Assembly (NCBI GenBank): GCA_023417785.1
Contig: JAEZEH010000072.1
Span: 1-54,390 of the forward strand
Direction of reading: 5' to 3'
Source of the DNA: Bacteroidota bacterium
GTDB lineage: Bacteria > Bacteroidota > Bacteroidia > Cytophagales > Cyclobacteriaceae
Length of the DNA: 54,390 nt
Of this stretch, positions 29,114 through 38,085 are shown in pieces. The position numbers were made by a program, and so were the translations under genes. Position 1 is the first letter of the stretch; each line of letters starts with the position of its first letter. The notes under the pieces are model-generated. The model did no database searches. It saw only the letters and a list, made by a program, of their open reading frames with translations, and was not told the DNA's origin.

Positions 29114-30559
29114 ATGGCAAAGCTAAAGAATATCATTAAACAACTTTCTGAAAAAGATTTTAAGTCAATTTATGATTCGCTGATCGAAAGCAATGCAGAG
29201 AAATCTGCCTATCTGCTCAAGTCACTTCGCGAGCGGCAGCTTTCAGACAACAAAATCATGACGGAACTGGACGTCAATGCCAACGCATATTACACCCTTC
29301 GCTCACGTCTGAACCTCAAGATTGAAGAGTTTCTGATGGGGCAGCTGGAGAGCCCGCGAACGGATGTCCTGCGGAAAGTTGCCAACATCAATGAGGTTCT
29401 GTTTACCAAGAAAAGGGCTATTTCGATCGCCACGCTCAAGAAACTCGAAAAGGAACTTCTTGACTACGATCTGGCCAATGAACTGACGGTGATTTATAAA
29501 TCGCTGAAGAAGTTAAATATCAACTCGCCTGACTACTTCAACTATTCCCAGTTATACAACCGCCACGTGGCCTATATGCTGGCCGTGGATAAAGCCGAAG
29601 ATCTCCTGGCCGACTACTTCAAGAAGTACGGTGATTACATGCTGAATGGCGGCGAGGTCGAAAAGCTTGGTTTGAGCTTGTTGATGAAAGAGATGCAGAA
29701 CGTGGGTAAACTTTATGAATCCCACCGCTTATATGTCTATCACAGCTCCATGTATATTTTTCACCGCCTCTTCGTCGAGGTGGACGACAATATGCAACAG
29801 GACGGCGAATCCATCGAAGACATTTTCGACAAGGTTCAGAAAATCTTTGAAAGCTATCATCTGGATGCCATCTATTACCATCTGAATCTCGTTTTCGAGT
29901 TTCTGAAATTGGAATACTACAACCACTATAAGGTTTACCGGCAGGCTGAAAAGTATTATGAAGAAGTTAATGACGCGTGTGCCAACCTGATGGTAAATTA
30001 CAGCACGTTTACTTTCCCTTCACAATTCCTCCTCTCCAAGATTGAGCGTCACCTCAGAACCGGTACCGAAGTTGAACTTTACGCCGAAAATGAGAGTATC
30101 TTCCTCGATTATGAAGTGGATATCCACGACGTTCCCAAGCACATCATTTACATCGTGTACAGGGCGCTGTCTTCGTACTACATTGGGAAGTTTGACGAGT
30201 CCGCTAAACTGATTAACGGACTGCTCAATGATGTGAGCCTGAAAAAGTATCCGTACGCTCAGCTGGAAATCAAGACGCTGCTAGCCCTTCAGTATACGCT
30301 ACTCCGCGACTTTGAGCTATTCAATCAGCTTTCGAACAGCATTCAACGGCAGATCCGTCTTTTCGGTAAAGACAGCTGCGAGAATATACAGTTGTTCCTC
30401 AAGATTCTCAAAATTGCGACCAGCGAGGCGAAGAAAGAAAAGGCTAAGAAAATTTCGGCAGTCATTCCCCGTCTAAGCACTATTTCCGTTAATTATTTTG
30501 CACCGACCCGGTTGATCAAACTGGACGACAAGTTTGTGTCCATGCTGACGGACTTCTGA
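29114..30559 (+). CDS. Conserved-type helical protein of unknown function
   Basis: A 481-residue soluble protein without signal peptide or membrane segment. It looks all-alpha, with many Leu/Tyr-rich helical pairs (for example YYHLNLVFEFLKLEYYNHYK and AKLINGLLNDVSLKKYPYAQ), in the style of divergent TPR-like or solenoid proteins. The N-terminal 60 residues are basic and could bind nucleic acid or protein, which is a guess. I do not recognise a named family. It stands alone, with a terminator shared with the convergent response-regulator gene. Confidence 0.75.
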   Translation: MAKLKNIIKQLSEKDFKSIYDSLIESNAEKSAYLLKSLRERQLSDNKIMTELDVNANAYYTLRSRLNLKIEEFLMGQLESPRTDVLRKVANINEVLFTKKRAISIATLKKLEKELLDYDLANELTVIYKSLKKLNINSPDYFNYSQLYNRHVAYMLAVDKAEDLLADYFKKYGDYMLNGGEVEKLGLSLLMKEMQNVGKLYESHRLYVYHSSMYIFHRLFVEVDDNMQQDGESIEDIFDKVQKIFESYHLDAIYYHLNLVFEFLKLEYYNHYKVYRQAEKYYEEVNDACANLMVNYSTFTFPSQFLLSKIERHLRTGTEVELYAENESIFLDYEVDIHDVPKHIIYIVYRALSSYYIGKFDESAKLINGLLNDVSLKKYPYAQLEIKTLLALQYTLLRDFELFNQLSNSIQRQIRLFGKDSCENIQLFLKILKIATSEAKKEKAKKISAVIPRLSTISVNYFAPTRLIKLDDKFVSMLTDF

Positions 30560-30581
30560 CCCAGGTAAAAGAACGAATCAA

Positions 30582-30615
30582 AAAAAGGCATCCCGCAATA
30601 GTGAGATGCCTTTTT
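30582..30615. terminator. Bidirectional intrinsic terminator
   Basis: An A-run and the bases 30582-30592 pair with 30605-30615 (11 bp) around a 12-base loop. The T-runs on both strands allow termination of both convergent genes. Confidence 0.85.
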
Positions 30616-30635
30616 ATTTCGAAGGAATTCTTTAC

Positions 30636-31043
30636 TTAAAGCTCCAGTTTAACGATGCTTTCGTGCGAAAGGGGCTTGTTGAGATACAGCTTCACGTTCT
30701 CGTATTTCTTGGACCGGTTGAAGTCCTGGGGATTAATTGAAGAAGTAAGCATTACAATCTTGCACTTCTTCTTGGCAATAATGGACAGCTTTTCAAATTC
30801 ATCGAGGAATTGAAAACCGTCCATCAACGGCATATCAATGTCCAGGAAAATTACATCTGGCAGTACCTGCTCAGCGACATCAAGCTTCTCCATGTTCTTC
30901 AGGAATTCGATTGCACTTTTCGCCCCGGTATGGGTGTAGATGTTGTCAGTAATAGAAGCCGCCTCGATCATCTTCTGATTAATGAGGTTGTCGATCTCAT
31001 TATCGTCAATGAGCATAACGGTACGGTATTTCTTTCCGGTCAT
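30636..31043 (-). CDS. Single-domain response regulator (CheY-like receiver)
   Basis: A 135-residue receiver domain without output domain. The acidic pocket is in LIDDNEIDN, the phosphoacceptor is Asp68 in FLDIDMP, the Thr/Ser switch is in VMLTSS and the Lys is in LNKPLS. Such proteins take a phosphate from a histidine kinase and act through protein contacts; no kinase is present in the window. It lies 62 bases downstream of the aldehyde dehydrogenase gene in the same direction, far enough for its own promoter. Confidence 0.93.
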   Translation of the reverse strand: MTGKKYRTVMLIDDNEIDNLINQKMIEAASITDNIYTHTGAKSAIEFLKNMEKLDVAEQVLPDVIFLDIDMPLMDGFQFLDEFEKLSIIAKKKCKIVMLTSSINPQDFNRSKKYENVKLYLNKPLSHESIVKLEL

Positions 31044-31105
31044 AATATTGATTTCAGTCTTTTACAATTAAAAATAAGTCTTTGCACTTGATTTCCCAAC
31101 TTCGC

Positions 31106-32650
31106 CTACACATGAAATTTAATTCCTTGAGCCAGGGGGAGTGTTGATCCGTAATTTATGGTATTTGTTTGTCGTCGCATATACATTTTCCAGGCGTCGG
31201 AACCGGATTCCCGGCCACCCCCTGTTTCCTTCTCGCCGCCGAAGGCACCACCGATCTCGGCTCCGGAAGTTCCGATATTAACATTCGCTATGCCGCAGTC
31301 GGAACCTTCGCTTGAAAGAAATGTTTCCATTTCACGCATGTTGTTAGTCATAATTGCCGACGACAACCCTTGTTTAACACCGTTCTGAATATCAATGGCC
31401 TCATCAAGGGTCTTGTATCGCATCAAATAAAGGATGGGAGCAAACGTTTCCTGCTGCACAATATCATAATCTGGAAGGACTTCAGCAACGGCAGGTTTCA
31501 CGTAGCACCCGGATTTATATTGCTTACCTTCAAGTACACCGCCCTCAATCACAAACGTACCACCTTCCTTCCGGATTTTTTTCAGCGCGTCGACATAACT
31601 TTTTACTGCAGCGCCGTCGATAAGAGGCCCAACATGATTCGCAGGGTCCAGTGGGTTGCCTATACTTAGTTGCTGATACGCTTTGCTGAGGCGATTTTTG
31701 ACTTCATCATAGATGCTTTCATGTATGATGAGTCTGCGGGTGGTAGTACAGCGTTGACCCGCGGTGCCAACCGCTCCGAACAATGCGCCGCGAACCGACA
31801 TGTCCAGATCGGCGTGTTCGGTTATGATAATTGCGTTATTTCCGCCAAGTTCAAGCAACGACCTGCCGAGTCGCTGACTCACGGATTGAGCTACCGCTTT
31901 TCCCATGCGCGTGGATCCCGTTGCCGACACCAGCGGAACCCTCTCATCTTTGGCCAGCCATTGGCCGGCTTTATAGTCACCGTTCATCAGGCACGACACG
32001 CCTTCAGGAACACCATTTGTCATGAAGACTTCTTCGACGATCTTTTGACAGGCCACAGCGCAGAGTGGCGTCTTTTCGGATGGCTTCCAGATACACACAT
32101 CGCCACAGATCCATGCGATCATGGAATTCCACGACCATACGGCTACCGGAAAATTGAAGGCTGATATGATACCGACTATTCCCAGCGGATGCCATTGTTC
32201 GTACATACGGTGGCTGGGCCTTTCACTTTGCATGGTGAGCCCGTATAATTGCCGCGAAAGGCCAACGGCAAAGTCGCATATATCAATCATTTCCTGCACC
32301 TCGCCCAGACCTTCCTGGTAGGATTTTCCCATTTCGTAAGACACAAGCTTACCCAGCGATTCTTTCTTTTCGCGCAGCGCTTCGCCAATTTGCCTTACCA
32401 CCTCACCCCTCTTTGGCGCCGGCCACTTGCGCCATTCGCGAAACGCCTTTTGCGACTGAGCTACGATATCGTTATACGTTTCTTCACCGGAAACATAAAC
32501 GCTACCTATCAATTTTCCGTCAACAGGTGAAAAGGACTCGATGATTTGCGATGTCGACTTGTGCCACTGGGAACCGGTAGATGAACCGGCATTCTTTTTC
32601 TGAAGACCAAGATCAAGCAGGGCCTCCGATATGCCGAAGTTTTTTATCAT
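31106..32650 (-). CDS. amaB: ALDH7-type aldehyde dehydrogenase (alpha-aminoadipic semialdehyde dehydrogenase)
   Basis: NAD-dependent aldehyde dehydrogenase of the antiquitin (ALDH7A1) group, expected to oxidise alpha-aminoadipate semialdehyde, in equilibrium with piperidine-6-carboxylate, in lysine degradation. The 514-residue protein has general base Glu267 in LELGGNN and catalytic Cys301 in GTAGQRCTTTRR. The group-specific features are SAFNFPVAVWSWN and the ending NIGTSGAEIGGAFGGEKETGGGR. Cytoplasmic, no signal peptide. No other lysine-catabolism gene is nearby, so the pathway role rests on family assignment. Confidence 0.92.
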   Translation of the reverse strand: MIKNFGISEALLDLGLQKKNAGSSTGSQWHKSTSQIIESFSPVDGKLIGSVYVSGEETYNDIVAQSQKAFREWRKWPAPKRGEVVRQIGEALREKKESLGKLVSYEMGKSYQEGLGEVQEMIDICDFAVGLSRQLYGLTMQSERPSHRMYEQWHPLGIVGIISAFNFPVAVWSWNSMIAWICGDVCIWKPSEKTPLCAVACQKIVEEVFMTNGVPEGVSCLMNGDYKAGQWLAKDERVPLVSATGSTRMGKAVAQSVSQRLGRSLLELGGNNAIIITEHADLDMSVRGALFGAVGTAGQRCTTTRRLIIHESIYDEVKNRLSKAYQQLSIGNPLDPANHVGPLIDGAAVKSYVDALKKIRKEGGTFVIEGGVLEGKQYKSGCYVKPAVAEVLPDYDIVQQETFAPILYLMRYKTLDEAIDIQNGVKQGLSSAIMTNNMREMETFLSSEGSDCGIANVNIGTSGAEIGGAFGGEKETGGGRESGSDAWKMYMRRQTNTINYGSTLPLAQGIKFHV

Positions 32651-32745
32651 AGACGAATACGGTAAAGCCCTGCAAAACTAAGGAATTTCAGCTTCGGGAA
32701 AAGGCCTTTCGTTCTTCTTGCAGCGGATAGGTCCGATGGTTGGCG

Positions 32746-34182
32746 TTATTGCCACTCCAGACCATAGACAGCCTTTTTGCCATCCTGATAGTACCCTTCG
32801 ACGAGAATGCCCCCTTTCTTGAATGCGAGGATCTGATTCAGGTCTTCTACGTTGTTGACGGGAATCTTATCGATGTGGCTGATGATAAAGTCTTTTTTGA
32901 TTCCAGCCTTCTTCCAGTTTCCTTCTTTGATGTCTTTAATCCGCACACCGCCTTCCAACTGAAGTTCCGCCAACTCTTTGAACTGAACATCTTCCACTTC
33001 AGCACCGTTGAGCAAAAAATTAACTTCGCGTTGGGCGATCGCGACGGTTCCTTCACTGTTCTTGAGCGTTACGTTCAACTGGTTTGGATCTCCATTCCGG
33101 AGGAAGTCAACCTGGATTTCCGTGCCGGGCCGGTTGCGGGCTACATGTTCCTGAAGTTCGGAGACGGAACGTACGGGATGACCATTAATCCCTACGATGA
33201 CATCTTTCTGCCGAAGACCGGCATCAGAAGCAGCGCTGCCCTCATTAACCCGGTTGATCAGCACACCTTGTGTTGTATTGATTTTCAACTGCTCTGAAAT
33301 TGCCGCGTTTAAATCGGTTATCTGGATCCCCAGCAGGCCGCGTTGGACAGTTCCGAATTCCAGGAGATCATCCATTATTTTTCTGACCAGACTAACCGGT
33401 ATCGCAAATGAATAGCCCTGATAACTTCCTGAAGACGTGGCGATTGCTGTATTGATCCCGATGAGCTCCCCCTGAAGGTTAACCAATGCGCCGCCGCTGT
33501 TACCGGGGTTGACAGCCGCATCGGTCTGAATAAAGGACTCAACCTGAAGTCCATTTCGGTCACGAAGGATGCCGATATTGCGCGCCTTAGCACTTACGAT
33601 TCCAGCAGTAACCGTTGAGTTAAGATCAAAAGGATTACCAACAGCAAGAACCCACTCGCCAGGAGTGATGCGATCAGAATCCCCATATTTTACAAACGGT
33701 AAATTTTTTGCCCGAATCTTAAGGAGAGCGAGGTCTGTAGTAGGATCCGTCCCCACCAGCTTGGCGAAATAACGCTGGTTATTACTCATAATGACCTCAA
33801 TATTGCTTGCGTCCTCTATTACGTGGTTATTGGTGGCAATAAATCCATCGTCAGAAATAATCACCCCGCTGCCTGAAGACCGTGAAGGCATATCAAAGAA
33901 CGACTCCAACGGATTGAGGCTAAAATCACCCGGTCCATAAGAAGTTCGAATGTGGACCACCGCCGGAATTACTTCCCGTGAAGTTTCCAGAAAGTTTAAC
34001 TCTTTGGGAACCTGGTAATTACTGTCGTACCTGGCCGAGGTCAGTACGCTTTTTTGGTGATCATCAATCGATGTATAAGCCGGGCCGGAAACATCGAAAA
34101 AACGCATTGTTATCACGGACCCGAAAATTCCGCCGATACACGCTGCCAGTACTACAACCAGAATAAATATTGTCCGCTTCAT
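32746..34182 (-). CDS. htrA: HtrA/Deg-family serine protease with two PDZ domains
   Basis: Periplasmic chaperone-protease of the DegP/DegQ family. The ATG at 34182 is chosen over the upstream one at 34209 because it starts the membrane segment (MKRTIFILVVVLAACIGG), which may be an uncleaved anchor. The trypsin-like triad is complete: His120 in ATNNHVIED, Asp150 in TTDLALLKI and Ser229 in NPGNSGGAL. PDZ1 (about residues 285-370) has GLLGIQITD and PDZ2 lies at about 390-475 with IKDIKEGNWKKAGIKKDF. Length (478 residues) is usual. It degrades or refolds misfolded envelope proteins. The hsp20 gene lies upstream on the same strand but is cut off by a terminator. Confidence 0.95.
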   Translation of the reverse strand: MKRTIFILVVVLAACIGGIFGSVITMRFFDVSGPAYTSIDDHQKSVLTSARYDSNYQVPKELNFLETSREVIPAVVHIRTSYGPGDFSLNPLESFFDMPSRSSGSGVIISDDGFIATNNHVIEDASNIEVIMSNNQRYFAKLVGTDPTTDLALLKIRAKNLPFVKYGDSDRITPGEWVLAVGNPFDLNSTVTAGIVSAKARNIGILRDRNGLQVESFIQTDAAVNPGNSGGALVNLQGELIGINTAIATSSGSYQGYSFAIPVSLVRKIMDDLLEFGTVQRGLLGIQITDLNAAISEQLKINTTQGVLINRVNEGSAASDAGLRQKDVIVGINGHPVRSVSELQEHVARNRPGTEIQVDFLRNGDPNQLNVTLKNSEGTVAIAQREVNFLLNGAEVEDVQFKELAELQLEGGVRIKDIKEGNWKKAGIKKDFIISHIDKIPVNNVEDLNQILAFKKGGILVEGYYQDGKKAVYGLEWQ

Positions 34183-34329
34183 ACCATTTCCCTTTTTACC
34201 GGGATCCATAAAATTTGATGCTACAGTAAGTTAGGGCTTTCTTCTCAAAACAAAATAAGTGTTGCTGAAGCATAGCCCGATCATTCTTTTGGAAACGGAT
34301 TAATCCGGCCAATTACAAATGGCAGAGAT

Positions 34330-34361
34330 AAAAAAAGCGCCTCCCCCGACGGGAAAGCGCT
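34330..34361 (-). terminator. Intrinsic terminator after hsp20
   Basis: On the minus strand an 11-bp stem with G-T wobbles (34361-34351 with 34346-34336) is followed by seven T. It lies 68 bases past the hsp20 stop and separates that gene from htrA. Confidence 0.85.
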
Positions 34362-34429
34362 CTTAACCTAACCTAAACCTACCTACTAAACTTTTATACT
34401 ACTGTTTTACTTAAATACCATTCTATTAC

Positions 34430-34870
34430 TTAATCCACTTTAATCGTGGTTTTGAGAACCTTCTTCTCATCTTTTGGAACGGTGATCTCAAGAATTCCGT
34501 TCACGTAAGCCGCGGCAATTTTTGCGGTATCCACATTGTCCGGCAATGAAAACGAGCGACTGAATGTTCCGTATTGGCTTTCAATCGAAACATAGTGGTT
34601 TTCGTTCTTTTCCCTGGTGAATTTGCGCTCACCACTTACGGTAAGAACGTTGTCATTCAAATCAAGTTTAAAATCCTCTTTCTTCATTCCTGGCACGACG
34701 AACTGGATTTCGAAAGATTTGTCCCCTTCAATGATATCCACCTTAGGGGCGAAAGAATACTGGGAACCTCCCGCGCGAGTCACCGATTCATTGAAGAACC
34801 GATCAATCAGACTGCTGAACGCTGTGGGTGCGAAGTCGTTCACACCTGTGCTATAACGAATGATGCTCAT
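34430..34870 (-). CDS. Small heat shock protein Hsp20 (alpha-crystallin domain)
   Basis: A 146-residue ATP-independent holdase that binds unfolding proteins in the cytoplasm. The alpha-crystallin domain covers about residues 40-146 (YSFAPKVDIIEGDKSFEIQ, VVPGMKKEDFKLDLNDNVLTV), with the family signature AAYVNGILEITVPK and a C-terminal basic tail. The N-terminal part is short, as in bacterial members. It has its own terminator. The region upstream (34871-35215) is free of genes and should carry its promoter; I cannot identify a heat-shock promoter or CIRCE element there. Confidence 0.95.
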   Translation of the reverse strand: MSIIRYSTGVNDFAPTAFSSLIDRFFNESVTRAGGSQYSFAPKVDIIEGDKSFEIQFVVPGMKKEDFKLDLNDNVLTVSGERKFTREKNENHYVSIESQYGTFSRSFSLPDNVDTAKIAAAYVNGILEITVPKDEKKVLKTTIKVD

Positions 34871-35215
34871 AGTTTTGTATTTAAAGTTTTAATTTTTTCA
34901 GCTTCGTTCCGGTCACTCGGAAAAAGTATGCCGAAGGCAAATTCCTGCCTTTATGACTTAATTAAGAACCGCTTTCAAACAATACCAGCCATAATGGCAA
35001 TATCTTAATCCATTTAAGAAAAAAGTGCACTTAAAAAGATAGGATCTTCCTTTCAAGATTAGAACGGGCAAGCGGGCCAGGTGAGAAAACCTTACGTGAG
35101 GTTTAATTTCCGGTGAGCGGCGATAATTATCGGTAGATGACATTAAATTTGGCTAGAACGTAAACTGCACCTTTTGACCAGCTGGCAAGTTTTTCCCCTG
35201 GAGCGCACCCCGCTC
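34871..35215. other. Gene-free divergent upstream region between hsp20 and glycosyltransferase
   Basis: About 345 bases without a credible coding frame. It must hold the promoters of hsp20 (leftward) and the glycosyltransferase (rightward). The only structure seen is a short inverted repeat TTTAAG / CTTAAA around a poly-A stretch near 35013-35035. No CIRCE or other known heat-shock operator was recognised. Confidence 0.5.
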
Positions 35216-36172
35216 ATGCCCCCGGTAATACCGCCGGTAGATGCCGTGGTCCGGCCTTTATGGTCTGTTATGATTCCGGTTTACAACTGCGGCAAATATC
35301 TTGAGCAGGCGTTACGCAGCGTTCTTGATCAGGCGCCATCTGAAAGCGAAATGCAGATTGAAGTTGTTGACGACTGCAGTACTGACATCGATGTTCAGGA
35401 GTTGGTTCGGCAAATAGGCAACGGGCGGGTCAGTTATTTTCGCCAGCCTTGCAACGTTGGTAACCTGCGAAATTTCGAAACTTGTCTTAACCTCTCTAAA
35501 GGACGCTACATCCACCTTCTTCATTGTGATGATCTGATACACAACAGATATTACCAGGAGTTGGGTAACCTGTTTAAATCGTACCCGGAAATTGGTGCCG
35601 CTTTTTGTCGCTACCAATGTATCGATGAGAACGGGAGCGTCATACACTATCCGGAAGCGGAGGCCCCTGTTGAGTGTGTCCTTGAAAACTGGCTATACCG
35701 GTTAGCGACCCGCCAGCGGATTCATTTTGCAAGTATTTGTGTAAAAAGATCAGTCTACGAGGATTTAGGTGGATTTTATGGGGTTCACATTGGCGAAGAA
35801 TGGGAGATGTGGGCACGTATAGCCACGCGCTATACATTTGGCTATACACCTTCGATTCTGGCATCATACCGGGTTCATCCGAAGTCCCTTTCCGGGGAGG
35901 CCATCACCACCGCGAAGAATATTGAGGATTTTGAAACCGTAATAAAAAAGGTCAATGGGTTTCTTCCAATGGAGAAACGCCTGAGTGCGCTCCATGAAGC
36001 AAAAAAGTTCTACGCACATCACGCCCTAAATACAGCACACATCCTCTGGGCAAAATTCAGACACTCCAAAGGAGCAATCGCGCAGATGAGAAAAGCATGG
36101 GTGTTACATAAAGACCTGAAAACAGGTTTTGATTCGGTGAGACTGTTAGTCCGAATGCTTTTAAGCAGGTAA
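35216..36172 (+). CDS. Glycosyltransferase family 2 protein
   Basis: A 318-residue GT-A fold transferase that uses a nucleotide-sugar donor. The N-terminal catalytic domain (about 15-220) has SVMIPVYNCGKYLEQAL, VVDDCSTD and the metal-binding HCDDLI, followed by YRVHPKSLSG, which is typical of family 2. The C-terminal 90 residues are basic and helical, without membrane segments. The frame is open from a TTG at 35174; the ATG at 35216 is preferred. Acceptor and pathway are unknown, and no polysaccharide cluster surrounds it, so it may be an isolated gene rather than part of the mannan module that it faces. Confidence 0.9.
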   Translation: MPPVIPPVDAVVRPLWSVMIPVYNCGKYLEQALRSVLDQAPSESEMQIEVVDDCSTDIDVQELVRQIGNGRVSYFRQPCNVGNLRNFETCLNLSKGRYIHLLHCDDLIHNRYYQELGNLFKSYPEIGAAFCRYQCIDENGSVIHYPEAEAPVECVLENWLYRLATRQRIHFASICVKRSVYEDLGGFYGVHIGEEWEMWARIATRYTFGYTPSILASYRVHPKSLSGEAITTAKNIEDFETVIKKVNGFLPMEKRLSALHEAKKFYAHHALNTAHILWAKFRHSKGAIAQMRKAWVLHKDLKTGFDSVRLLVRMLLSR

Positions 36173-36279
36173 AGAGCGATAGATACTCCCGAACTCATAG
36201 CGTATAGGCATAACGTAGTGTACCCCCCGTAATCCAGCGACGCTGGCCATCAGTATGATTTACCAACCTGCTTAAAAAA

Positions 36280-36306
36280 AAAGAAAGACGTCCCTTGCCT
36301 TTCTTT
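36280..36306 (-). terminator. Intrinsic terminator closing the mannan operon
   Basis: On the minus strand an 8-bp AT-rich stem (36306-36299 with 36287-36280) closes an 11-base loop and is followed by a run of T at 36274-36279. It lies 26 bases past the cupin stop codon and ends the GH26-to-cupin transcript. Confidence 0.75.
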
Positions 36307-36332
36307 CGTGTGATGCGAATATTTAATTCTTC

Positions 36333-36878
36333 TTACCGGCCGAAGTCATCCTGCAGTCGTACAATGTCATCTTCGTTGGACGGATGATCAGGGTCTGTAT
36401 GCTGCCATATTTCTGCTATCATGCCCCAGCTTTGATCCAGGCCCACCAAACGATGACGAAGGCCTTTGGGCAACTCGACGACTTTGCCGCGTTCAAGAGG
36501 TTCGACAATACCCTGCTCATCGGTTGCACTTCTCACAACTCCCGCCCTGCCCGCTACGAGTTTCCAAATCTCCGCCCGGCGGAAGTGATATTGCCACGAC
36601 AGGCGCTTTCCCGGTTCGACGAGCAAAATCTTCGGACTTAATTTGCCAACCATTTGAGACATGGCTACTTCCATATTTGGAAAAAAGAAATGGCTGAAAC
36701 GGCGGGCCTCTTCTTCATCAATCACAAAGAAGCCGCCCCACGGTCTATCAAAATCTCTGTCAACGATTGAGAAGCCATTTTTAACGAGAAAATCTTCCAC
36801 CTGCGAAAAAACTTCGCCACGGGTTGAAGCTTTTGAAATGTCTAACATTATTTGGTCCGGAGTATCTGAATGGTTCAT
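36333..36878 (-). CDS. Type II phosphomannose isomerase-like cupin
   Basis: A 181-residue single-domain cupin that matches the C-terminal phosphomannose isomerase domain of type II PMI/GMP enzymes without the nucleotidyltransferase domain. Motif 1 is LSWQYHFRRAEIWKLVAG (Gln96, His98, Glu103), motif 2 contains LPKGLRHRL (His142), and the hallmark ending is EDDIVRLQDDFGR. The reaction would be mannose-6-phosphate to fructose-6-phosphate. It is last in the mannan operon, 19 bases after the epimerase gene, where such an activity would complete the use of the mannose-1-phosphate made by GH130, once a phosphomannomutase acts. The family call is good; activity on mannose-6-phosphate rather than another sugar phosphate or free sugar is inferred from context. 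Confidence 0.85.
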   Translation of the reverse strand: MNHSDTPDQIMLDISKASTRGEVFSQVEDFLVKNGFSIVDRDFDRPWGGFFVIDEEEARRFSHFFFPNMEVAMSQMVGKLSPKILLVEPGKRLSWQYHFRRAEIWKLVAGRAGVVRSATDEQGIVEPLERGKVVELPKGLRHRLVGLDQSWGMIAEIWQHTDPDHPSNEDDIVRLQDDFGR

Positions 36879-36897
36879 AGGGGGGCAAGATAGTGTT

Positions 36898-38085
36898 TTA
36901 TTTCATTCGAGGTAATCGTTCATCTAACTCGAACATTGCCCGGCTATTGTGATACGGGCATTTCCAGGGTCCGGCTTTATCTTCGTGAATAAATACTTCC
37001 CCTGACTGGCTTATGCCCCAAAACCACTCGCCGTTTTTCTGATCGATGATGTTACGTTTTATAAAGTTCCAGACTTTTACTGCCGTGTCCAGGTATTCTT
37101 TCTTCCCACTGATTTGCCCTGCATTCACCAGTCCCACCATCGCTTCGGCTTGTGGCCACCAGTCTTTGTCAGCGTTGTGATCTTCATTTCGCAAACCCCC
37201 GTCTTCGTCCAGCCCTTCGTTGATAGCAACATCTGCCATCCGCACCGCGATCCCGGCACTTTCGCGGATCAGCTTTTCATCCTCAGAAACGATGGCGGCC
37301 TCATACAGTAACCAACTGCCTTCGATGTCGTGGCCATACGAGATTTCTTTGGAACGCAAGTTCCACTGCTCATCGAAAAACAATCCAAAATGAAAATCAG
37401 ACGTAATGATCTTATCTATAAACAACCGGATCAGATTTTTCAACTGCCTGAGCAGTCGTTCATCACGCCAGCAACGGTAAAGATTCGTATAGGCCTCAAG
37501 AATATGGAGATGCGTATTCATGGTTTTCTTTTCATTCGCATCCTTCTCGCTGAGCCGAAGGTCATCAAGCAGATTCCAGTCGCGGTCAAAAGCTTCCAGG
37601 TAGCCGTTATCAATTGGATCTAAACTATATTGTTCTATACAATCGAATAACCGCCGGGCATGCTTCAAACTCGTTTCGTCGCGTGAAAGAAAGTAATATT
37701 CTGACAGGGCATAAATCGCAAACGCCTGCGCGTAAATCTGTTTTTTGGTATTCGATGGATTTCCTTTAAAGTCAACCATCCAGTAAACGCCCCCTTTATC
37801 GTGGTCGATAAACCGATCAATCAGGTATTGATGAGCCCGCGTGGCGAGTCCGTGATACTCTTCCGAAACGCGTCTTCCCGCTAATGAGAACGTCCAGAGG
37901 ATACGCGTGTTGAGGATCACGCCTTTGTCAGCTTCTGCGTCAAGTTTGTCAAACCCATCGCGACGGCCGTAGAACCCGCCATTGGTATGGTCAACCATTT
38001 TGTCGCGCCAGTATGGAAGGATGTTGTTTTTAAGCTCGGCAAGGCATTCCTCGCGAAGGCTTTGTGGACTCAAAGACACGTTCAA
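36898..38085 (-). CDS. Mannobiose / cellobiose 2-epimerase (AGE family)
   Basis: A 395-residue (alpha/alpha)6-barrel enzyme of the N-acylglucosamine 2-epimerase superfamily, cellobiose 2-epimerase group. It epimerises the reducing-end sugar of beta-1,4-linked disaccharides; in this context it would turn mannobiose (Man-Man) into Man-Glc. Supporting motifs are LNTRILWTFS, NTHLHILEAYTNLYR, SYGHDIEGSWLLYEA, DWWPQAEAMVG and YHNSRAMFEL, which carry the conserved His and Trp residues of the group. It has no signal peptide and is cytoplasmic. The start overlaps the GH130 stop by four bases (ATGA), so translation is coupled. Confidence 0.93.
   Translation of the reverse strand: MNVSLSPQSLREECLAELKNNILPYWRDKMVDHTNGGFYGRRDGFDKLDAEADKGVILNTRILWTFSLAGRRVSEEYHGLATRAHQYLIDRFIDHDKGGVYWMVDFKGNPSNTKKQIYAQAFAIYALSEYYFLSRDETSLKHARRLFDCIEQYSLDPIDNGYLEAFDRDWNLLDDLRLSEKDANEKKTMNTHLHILEAYTNLYRCWRDERLLRQLKNLIRLFIDKIITSDFHFGLFFDEQWNLRSKEISYGHDIEGSWLLYEAAIVSEDEKLIRESAGIAVRMADVAINEGLDEDGGLRNEDHNADKDWWPQAEAMVGLVNAGQISGKKEYLDTAVKVWNFIKRNIIDQKNGEWFWGISQSGEVFIHEDKAGPWKCPYHNSRAMFELDERLPRMK

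Noticed and set aside
35216..36172. Glycosyltransferase as part of the mannan module
   Set aside because: It is on the opposite strand, faces the operon end across a terminator, and family 2 transferases build glycans and do not degrade them.
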